This document shows positions 1-3,921 of a stretch of DNA of 6,824 bases, piece after piece. Every line of letters begins with the position of its first letter. Positions within the stretch are counted from its first letter, which is position 1. This DNA comes from Lachnoclostridium sp. UBA739 (GTDB lineage: Bacteria > Bacillota_A > Clostridia > Lachnospirales > Lachnospiraceae). Under the pieces are notes generated by a model. The model was not told the DNA's origin, did no database searches, and saw nothing but the letters and a program-made list of their open reading frames with translations. The position numbers and the translations under genes were made by a program. The DNA is taken from the NCBI GenBank assembly GCA_002297865.1, contig DBKX01000322.1, positions 1-6,824 of the forward strand, read 5' to 3'.

Positions 1-43
1 TAAACCCTTCTAGTACCTGTTCTCTAATCTCTCTTAAACACAC
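1..43 (-). CDS. Probable CpaF/TadA-type secretion ATPase, first 14 codons only
   Basis: Only the first 14 codons and one base lie in the window. A GTG codon at 43-41 follows the TAG stop of the upstream ATPase gene with no gap, and the frame stays open to the edge. The peptide begins (M)CLREIREQVLEGF, which has the look of the short helical N-terminus of Tad/CpaF ATPases. A weak AGG-containing ribosome binding site lies 8 bases upstream, inside the end of the previous gene. In Tad/Flp loci the gene after the TadZ/CpaE-like protein is commonly cpaF/tadA, the hexameric ATPase that drives pilin assembly. The assignment rests mostly on gene order; the visible peptide is too short to prove it. Another tad gene is possible. 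Confidence 0.45.
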   Translation of the reverse strand, partial: MCLREIREQVLEGF

Positions 44-940
44 CTATAACACCTGCTTCTTATACATTGATTTTAACTGTCCTAAATTAGAAATCTCTAC
101 AATCTTATTTAACATTTCCTCTCTTCCCTGAAACTTAATTAATTCCTTCATGTTTTCAATTCTCTCATCACCTTCCCGTTTATACAAACAGGGAACTACC
201 CATATATCACATGCTTCAAGTAATGTTAGCATCGTTTGATTGAGAAAACCAATATCAAAAACATATAAGGAGTTCTCATTTCTTGTCTTTAATGCTTGCA
301 ACAAGAAACGAATATCCTTTTCTTTCAGGTTCCACAATTCTGTATGATACAGAGAACCTTGCATGCAATGTACTTCTTCCTCTACTACAAAACACTCCCT
401 CCATTCCTCCTCAGAAACGTGAATCTGTTCATGTATGTTATAAAAAAAATCAGCATTTCTACTTCCTGCTTTTAAAGAAATTAACCCAAAATCAAAATAG
501 TATGCTTGTCCACCACCTTTTGCTATATAAGAAGCAATCTCTCTCGAAATCGTTGTCTTTCCGCAACCTCCTACTGGTGAGTAAACACCAATCACCCTTG
601 TCTTACTGATTGATTTCTTTTCATCTTCCACAATATTCGTAACATTCAGAATATGTTCTATTAACTTATCAACTGACTGATATCGGTTCAAATAATTCCC
701 ACCTGTCTCATGTTCTGATAAGTATAAAACCTGCTTTACTTTTTGTCCTAATTCCAATCCTGCCAATGCCTCATCCAAAAGTAATAGGGATATCTCTTCT
801 TGTATATCCTCTAAGCTCTTGTAGTTCGTTACAAGCTTAATATCAAATAAAAAATTTTCCTTATGTATTAAATGAGAAAGCAAGCCATTCCCATACTCTA
901 AGTCTAAATCATAAATAACTAACAGTCTTCTCTTCAACAT
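44..940 (-). CDS. TadZ/CpaE-like MinD-family ATPase of the Tad/Flp pilus
   Basis: A 298-residue protein counted from ATG 940-938. It is probably the pole-localising ATPase that positions the Tad/Flp pilus secretion machine at the inner face of the membrane. Residues 1 to about 105 resemble a degenerate receiver-like domain, beginning MLKRRLLVIYDLDLE and lacking a clear phosphoacceptor pocket. Residues 115-298 form a ParA/MinD-like P-loop domain: the Walker A stretch SPVGGCGKTT is at 121-130, the strand YYFDFG at 147-152 is the A' region, and LYVFDIG at 225-231 is the Walker B/switch region. The signature lysine of the MinD KGGxGKT motif is replaced by Val123, as in many TadZ/CpaE proteins. 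I chose ATG 940 because it overlaps the stop of the peptidase gene (ATGTTGA) and follows GGGGAGG. The next codon, TTG 937, is also possible. A longer reading from 988 would run 55 bases into the peptidase gene. Confidence 0.8.
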   Translation of the reverse strand: MLKRRLLVIYDLDLEYGNGLLSHLIHKENFLFDIKLVTNYKSLEDIQEEISLLLLDEALAGLELGQKVKQVLYLSEHETGGNYLNRYQSVDKLIEHILNVTNIVEDEKKSISKTRVIGVYSPVGGCGKTTISREIASYIAKGGGQAYYFDFGLISLKAGSRNADFFYNIHEQIHVSEEEWRECFVVEEEVHCMQGSLYHTELWNLKEKDIRFLLQALKTRNENSLYVFDIGFLNQTMLTLLEACDIWVVPCLYKREGDERIENMKELIKFQGREEMLNKIVEISNLGQLKSMYKKQVL

Positions 941-1437
941 ACACCTCCCCAGACAAGAGAACAATAAGCCCATAGTATTGTCACACAAAATGGAATTGTA
1001 TATGACTTCTCCATTGCATCATTATTCCGATATGAAATTCTTTTTTTAGTAAGAAAAATGAACTGAACATATTGAAAAAAATACAAGAATCGTTCTTTCA
1101 TATTACGATGAACAATAAATTTGACAACAGACCATACACTACCATAAAGCAGTGCCAATAGAAAAACTTTAAGACTTATCTTCCATCCGTAAAAACCGCC
1201 TAATACCGACATAAGCTTAATATCTCCAGCTCCTATCATTTTTAAAAAGAACAAAATGAATAAAACAAAAACTGGAGCACAAACTCCTATCAACCATATA
1301 ACAATATTCTTCTGATAAATACACTGGTATATCATGCTGATACAATAGCCAAGAAATATTAAATCATTAGAAACTTTAGAACAGCAAACATCTTGTATTG
1401 CTGCAATTAAAAGATACGTAAAAATAAATATGTAGAT
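934..1437 (-). CDS. A24 prepilin peptidase (TadV/CpaA type), probable ATC start
   Basis: An integral membrane aspartyl protease that cleaves the leader of Flp-type prepilins; 167 residues, a usual length for the minimal Tad peptidases. Both catalytic aspartates are visible: Asp16 in IAAIQDVCCSKVSN (family pattern D-x-x-x-x-K-[IV]-P-N, here with Ser for Pro) and Asp72 in GAGDIKL (family GxGDxK). Membrane segments lie at about 2-15, 45-65, 85-110 and 145-164. The only ATG in frame (1335) would delete the first helix and Asp16. The frame is open back to a TGA at 1464-1462 and holds no ATG, GTG, TTG or CTG upstream of 1335. GGGAGG at 1451-1446 lies 8 bases before ATC 1437-1435, taken here as the start. 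It is the first gene of the pilus operon and overlaps the next gene by 7 bases. The family is secure; the exact start is an inference. Confidence 0.82.
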   Translation of the reverse strand: MYIFIFTYLLIAAIQDVCCSKVSNDLIFLGYCISMIYQCIYQKNIVIWLIGVCAPVFVLFILFFLKMIGAGDIKLMSVLGGFYGWKISLKVFLLALLYGSVWSVVKFIVHRNMKERFLYFFQYVQFIFLTKKRISYRNNDAMEKSYTIPFCVTILWAYCSLVWGGVC

Positions 1438-1451
1438 AAATAAATCCTCCC
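1435..1451 (-). promoter_or_regulatory. Ribosome binding site that places the peptidase start at a non-AUG codon
   Basis: On the minus strand GGGAGG (1451-1446) is followed by 8 bases and then ATC (1437-1435) in the frame that carries the first catalytic aspartate. None of the three frames has an ATG within usual distance of this strong Shine-Dalgarno sequence. This is what makes ATC the best candidate start. ATA at 1431-1429 is a less well spaced alternative. Confidence 0.6.
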
Positions 1452-1487
1452 TGTTATCTTCTCAGTAAGACAAATAGGATACTATTA

Positions 1488-1516
1488 TTTATACATGAAT
1501 ATTTTTCCTTTGTCAA
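1488..1516 (-). promoter_or_regulatory. Sigma-A-type promoter of the Tad pilus operon
   Basis: On the minus strand the -35 box TTGACA (1516-1511) is perfect, the spacer is 17 bases, and the -10 box TATAAA (1493-1488) matches 5 of 6. Transcription would start near 1480, giving a leader of about 40 bases ahead of the peptidase start. The -35 box begins only 9 bases after the bofA stop codon, and I see no clear hairpin between bofA and the peptidase. Read-through from bofA could therefore add to expression. Confidence 0.75.
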
Positions 1517-1525
1517 CACTTTTTT

Positions 1526-1795
1526 CTATTTTATAGCTTTTAATACCTCAATAGATATTACAAGAATATACCCTGGAATTCCTAAAAGACCAATGGTTCC
1601 AAGGGTTGCAGAATTTACTCCAATACTGCCTGGGATCGAAAAACGCACCATGACTGCACTCGTTATACATAGCGCTAAACCACCAACACATAAACGTGTT
1701 GCAAAATTCAAAAACCATTCCATCTTGTTCGCCAGAATGGAAACCAGTAATACTACTCCTGCCAAAATTGGAAGGAAATATATTAAGAGATTCAT
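1526..1795 (-). CDS. bofA: BofA-family pro-sigma-K processing inhibitor
   Basis: An 89-residue membrane protein. In Bacillus, BofA forms a complex with SpoIVFA and the intramembrane protease SpoIVFB in the outer forespore membrane and holds back processing of pro-sigma-K until the forespore signals. Here a first hydrophobic segment lies at about 2-22 (LLIYFLPILAGVVLLVSIL). A second spans roughly 33-50, followed by the hallmark C-terminal stretch IGVNSATLGTIGLLGIPGY at about 58-76, which matches the family pattern G-[IV]-N-x-x-T ... LG-[IFL]-PG. The length is close to the 87 residues of B. subtilis BofA. ATG 1795 follows AAGGTGG with 7 bases between. The gene stands alone on its strand and is divergent from the DUF2508 gene, whereas in Bacillus the two are codirectional. 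A member of the wider BofA-like family with another role cannot be excluded. Confidence 0.85.
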   Translation of the reverse strand: MNLLIYFLPILAGVVLLVSILANKMEWFLNFATRLCVGGLALCITSAVMVRFSIPGSIGVNSATLGTIGLLGIPGYILVISIEVLKAIK

Positions 1796-1812
1796 AAGTG
1801 GACCACCTTGAA

Positions 1813-1827
1813 ATTGTTCTGTACAAT
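1813..1827. repeat. Short dyad in the bofA leader
   Basis: ATTGT and ACAAT form perfect 5-bp arms around a 5-base centre, just upstream of the bofA ribosome binding site. The right half contains TGTACAAT, similar to the TGTACCAAT of the dyad at 1912-1925 on the other side of the same intergenic region. It could be an operator half of a shared control region or a small leader hairpin. No function can be assigned. Confidence 0.3.
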
Positions 1828-1851
1828 ATATGTATTTTTTTCACTTTTTAT
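1825..1851 (-). promoter_or_regulatory. Possible sigma-E-like promoter of bofA
   Basis: On the minus strand the sequence CATATATT (1832-1825) matches 6 of 8 positions of a sporulation sigma-E -10 element of the form CATACAAT. It is preceded after 13 bases by an A/T-rich ATAAAA (1851-1846). The region is very A/T-rich, so a chance match is likely. The call is supported mainly by the sporulation role of BofA. Confidence 0.25.
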
Positions 1852-1905
1852 TCTGATTTGGAAAGTTTTTGGAATATTTTTACCATTTCATGACTATACT
1901 ATAAA

Positions 1906-1925
1906 TATAATAATTTGTACCAATT
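1906..1925 (+). promoter_or_regulatory. Candidate -10 box and overlapping palindrome for the DUF2508 gene
   Basis: A perfect TATAAT occurs at 1906-1911, about 50 bases upstream of the start codon, but I see no good -35 box 16-18 bases before it. A second weak candidate is TATACT at 1895-1900. Immediately after TATAAT lies the near-palindrome AATTTGTACCAATT (1912-1925; 6 of 7 pairs match), positioned at the expected transcription start where a repressor could bind. Another short dyad, AGAAC-TAA-GTTCT, lies at 1936-1948. Confidence 0.35.
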
Positions 1926-1963
1926 TAAAAACTTGAGAACTAAGTTCTAGAAAGAAGGGAACA

Positions 1964-2203
1964 ATGAGACTAAGAAAGAACCGAATTCCCAAAGAACGGG
2001 AGATTCTTAACTATCAGATACAACGAACCCAGTTAGCTTTAGAAACAGCTTATTCTAACTTTGATAATGTAGTAGACCCTGAACTTATTGACAGTTTTAT
2101 TTATGAAGTGAATGCAATTCAACAGCGTTATCAGTACTTAATTCAACAGCTTAAGGAGCTAGATTCTCAGTTAGAATGCACAAATCCAGCATCAGCCATT
2201 TAA
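1964..2203 (+). CDS. yaaL: DUF2508 (YaaL-like) family protein
   Basis: A 79-residue hydrophilic, strongly helical protein with no signal peptide or membrane segment. After a basic start (MRLRKNRIPKEREIL), residues 18-70 form a probable coiled-coil or helical hairpin. The pattern A-x-x-x-F-D-x-V-x-x-P-x-x-I-x-x-x-I-x-E-x-x-A-x-x-x-x-Y-x-x-L is typical of DUF2508, here FDNVVDPELIDSFIYEVN at about 33-50 followed by QRYQYLIQQLKE. No biochemical function is established for the family. In Bacillus yaaL lies between recR and bofA, and neighbourhood with bofA also supports the call here, though the two genes are divergent. The start ATG follows AGAAGGGA at good spacing. The last residues (NPASAI) are encoded by the left arm of the terminator stem, and the stop codon lies in its loop. 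Confidence 0.75.
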   Translation: MRLRKNRIPKEREILNYQIQRTQLALETAYSNFDNVVDPELIDSFIYEVNAIQQRYQYLIQQLKELDSQLECTNPASAI

Positions 2204-2228
2204 TGGCTGGTGCTGGATTTATTTTATT
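2182..2228 (+). terminator. Rho-independent terminator of the DUF2508 gene, also facing hprK
   Basis: The arms 2182-2200 and 2202-2220 form a 19-bp stem with a single non-Watson-Crick (G-U type) position and a tiny loop containing the TAA stop codon at 2201-2203. The T-rich tail TTTATTTTATT (2218-2228) follows on the plus strand. On the minus strand the hairpin lies 22 bases after the hprK stop but is followed by only a short T run, so it may also end hprK transcription with lower efficiency. Confidence 0.85.
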
Positions 2229-2241
2229 CCCTATGTAATGA

Positions 2242-3189
2242 TTATTTTTGAATTTTTCCGCCTATTACGGAATATGTCTTGGACATGAAGTCCTCTGCTG
2301 CAGAATATCCCATCTGTTTTTGTCTAAAGTTAAGTGCTGCCGTTTCGAAAATGATAGCTAAATTTCTACCTGGTCGAACAGGTATTACATAATTAGCGAT
2401 TTTATTGCCCAATATTTCTATATAGTGTTCGTCAAGTCCCAATCTGTCGTATTGAGTTTCCTTATTCCACTCCTCTAGAGTTATGGACATGTCAATTCTC
2501 TGAGACTCTAAAATAGCCTGAATACCGAACAAACGCTCAATATTTACGATTCCAACGCCTCGAAGTTCAATAAAATTCTTAATATTGGTTGGTGCCTTTC
2601 CAAATAATGTAGCATCACTTGCTCTATGAATTTCCACTGCATCATCTGCAATTAACCTGTGTCCTCTTCGAATAAGCTCCAGTGTTGTCTCACTCTTACC
2701 GATTCCACTCTCTCCACGAATAAATACGCCTGTTCCATAAATATCAACCAAGCATCCATGTATCGTAATAACTGGTCCTAATTCTAGAGTAAGATATCTT
2801 ATTGCCTTACTTACAAAATGAGATGTATCCCACTTTGATGATAATACTGGAATATTAAATTTCTTAGCAAGTTCTAAAAACTTATCATCTGGCTGCAACT
2901 CTCTACAAAATACAAAACAAGGTGCACCCTTCTCAAATAATGCCATATAACGTTGTTCTTTTGTCGCTTCATCTAAGCCTTTCAAATATGTCACTTCTGC
3001 ATTTCCCAGAATCTGAACTCGCTGAGTATCATAATAATCTAAGAAACCACTGAGCTGTAAACCTGCTCTATTAATATCATCACTATAAATTCTTACATTC
3101 TCAATATCATCTGATCCAGATAATACTTCAAGTTTTAATTCTCTTATAAAACTCCCCAAAAGAGTATAGTTTTCCATATTAGCATCCAT
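2242..3189 (-). CDS. hprK: HPr kinase/phosphorylase
   Basis: A 315-residue cytoplasmic enzyme that phosphorylates the phosphocarrier HPr on Ser46 with ATP or pyrophosphate and also removes that phosphate, setting the level of HPr(Ser-P) for carbon catabolite repression with CcpA. Residues 1-135 are the HprK N-terminal domain and 136-315 the kinase domain. Visible landmarks are His144 in TIHGCLVDIYG, the P-loop GESGIGKS at 159-166 (Lys165), Asp182/Asp183 in GHRLIADDAVEI, the family signature ELRGVGIVNIERLFG at 208-222, and PVRPGRNLA at 270-278 in the C-terminal regulatory loop. All expected functional residues appear intact, and the length is normal (about 310). An in-frame TAG just upstream fixes ATG 3189 as the earliest start. 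A strong GAGGAGG lies 13 bases away, rather far. The gene has its own promoter and stands alone. Confidence 0.97.
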   Translation of the reverse strand: MDANMENYTLLGSFIRELKLEVLSGSDDIENVRIYSDDINRAGLQLSGFLDYYDTQRVQILGNAEVTYLKGLDEATKEQRYMALFEKGAPCFVFCRELQPDDKFLELAKKFNIPVLSSKWDTSHFVSKAIRYLTLELGPVITIHGCLVDIYGTGVFIRGESGIGKSETTLELIRRGHRLIADDAVEIHRASDATLFGKAPTNIKNFIELRGVGIVNIERLFGIQAILESQRIDMSITLEEWNKETQYDRLGLDEHYIEILGNKIANYVIPVRPGRNLAIIFETAALNFRQKQMGYSAAEDFMSKTYSVIGGKIQK

Positions 3190-3209
3190 TAACTATTCAT
3201 ATCCTCCTC
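3187..3209 (-). promoter_or_regulatory. Ribosome binding site of hprK with overlapping three-codon minigene
   Basis: On the minus strand GAGGAGG (3209-3203) is followed after 2 bases by ATG (3200-3198) opening ATG-AAT-AGT-TAA, whose stop overlaps the hprK start as TAATG (3191-3187). From GGAGG to the hprK ATG the distance is 13 bases, longer than usual, and to the first ATG only 2 bases. Neither is ideal. The arrangement could couple or dampen hprK translation, or be chance. Confidence 0.4.
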
Positions 3210-3250
3210 ATCATAAATAACCTAGTAAATAAATCTAGATCTTAGTAATT

Positions 3251-3279
3251 AGTGTATCTTAATTTGGAATGCTTGTCAA
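3251..3279 (-). promoter_or_regulatory. Sigma-A-type promoter of hprK
   Basis: On the minus strand the -35 box TTGACA (3279-3274) is perfect, the spacer is 17 bases, and the -10 box TACACT (3256-3251) matches 4 of 6. The predicted start near 3244 gives a leader of about 55 bases. The promoter lies downstream of the terminator that ends the flagellin/fliS unit, so hprK appears to be transcribed independently. Confidence 0.7.
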
Positions 3280-3320
3280 ACCTCTATGCCCCTTTTTAAG
3301 AGGAATAAAGGCATTTCTAT

Positions 3321-3372
3321 AAAACAAAATAAAGCTACAAAACATGGCAATTATCTCACCATGTCGTGTAGC
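3321..3372 (-). terminator. Terminator of the flagellin-fliS unit
   Basis: On the minus strand the arm GCTACACGACATGG (3372-3359) pairs with CCATGTTTTGTAGC (3347-3334) across an 11-base loop. One G-U pair and one mismatch interrupt the stem. It is followed by the U-rich tract TTTATTTTGTTTT (3333-3321). It begins 16 bases after the fliS stop codon and lies upstream of the hprK promoter. Confidence 0.8.
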
Positions 3373-3387
3373 CTCCTTTTACATAAA

Positions 3388-3861
3388 TTAAGCTCTAAAT
3401 CCCCTGTTTTTATCATCTGAAGCAAGTGACATTTCATTTACATCATCGCGCCCATAAGTCAATCCAGCATACACCTTCTGCGTATTCTGCATCAGTGGTG
3501 CCGAATTATCCTGCTTACTTACCTCACGAAAACTAGATAGCAAACTTTCTAACATACCTTGAACCCTTGGAAGCATTTCGCAAGACTTTTTAAGCTTTGC
3601 TTCAATCAATTGCTTATTCATAAAAATATACAATGACATTAAATTATAAGAGATTTTATGCTCAAAGTCCAAACTGACCATTAACTCTTTTAGAAAAGCC
3701 TGTGCCTGATCTAAGTCATTAGAAAACTCTTTTTGATTTCCGAAAGATATCTGTGCATTTTTTATATGCTCAATGATAATTTCGTAGGTGATTACAATCA
3801 ATTCCGTGCGATTTGCCTGAGCAATTCTCTTACTATATGCCTGCATGCTTTCTTTCTTCAT
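3388..3861 (-). CDS. fliS: Flagellar export chaperone FliS
   Basis: A 157-residue helical protein that binds the C-terminal disordered D0 region of flagellin in the cytoplasm, stops premature polymerisation and delivers it to the flagellar export gate. The N-terminal pattern AYSKRIAQANRTELIVITYE (8-27) fits the FliS consensus A-Y-x(7)-A-x-[RP]-x-E-L-[IV]-x-x-L-Y-[DE]. A helical bundle continues to about residue 117, including SLDFEHKISYNLMSLYIFMNKQLIEA. FliS proteins are usually 120-135 residues; this one carries a polar tail of about 35 residues (QNTQKVYAGLTYGRDDVNEM and beyond, from about 125). ATG 3861 is preceded by AAGG with 10 bases between, a modest ribosome binding site. Its place directly after flagellin, with a 60-base gap and no terminator between, fits chaperone and cargo from one transcript. 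Confidence 0.9.
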   Translation of the reverse strand: MKKESMQAYSKRIAQANRTELIVITYEIIIEHIKNAQISFGNQKEFSNDLDQAQAFLKELMVSLDFEHKISYNLMSLYIFMNKQLIEAKLKKSCEMLPRVQGMLESLLSSFREVSKQDNSAPLMQNTQKVYAGLTYGRDDVNEMSLASDDKNRGFRA

Positions 3862-3921
3862 ATTTTCACTACCTTATCTTCTCTATCTAAAACAACTAGA
3901 AACGCCAGTTACAGACTCTTA

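Noticed and set aside
283..609. Plus-strand open frame of 108 codons
   Set aside because: It lies antisense inside the TadZ-like ATPase gene, whose P-loop and Walker B motifs are clear. It has no ribosome binding site or recognisable protein features.
941..988. Longer N-terminus for the TadZ-like ATPase from ATG 988
   Set aside because: The extra 16 residues would lie entirely within the peptidase gene. ATG 940 has a strong ribosome binding site and an overlap typical of coupled genes.
1548..1844. Minus-strand open frame of 98 codons overlapping bofA
   Set aside because: The other frame (1526-1795) encodes a clear BofA protein with its LGIPG motif. This frame is rich in Cys, Trp and Phe and looks like out-of-frame translation.
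3282..3316. Possible second hairpin (ATGCC ... GGCAT) between the fliS terminator and hprK promoter
   Set aside because: Only about 5 pairs around a long A/T-rich loop. It is too weak to call as a terminator or regulatory element.
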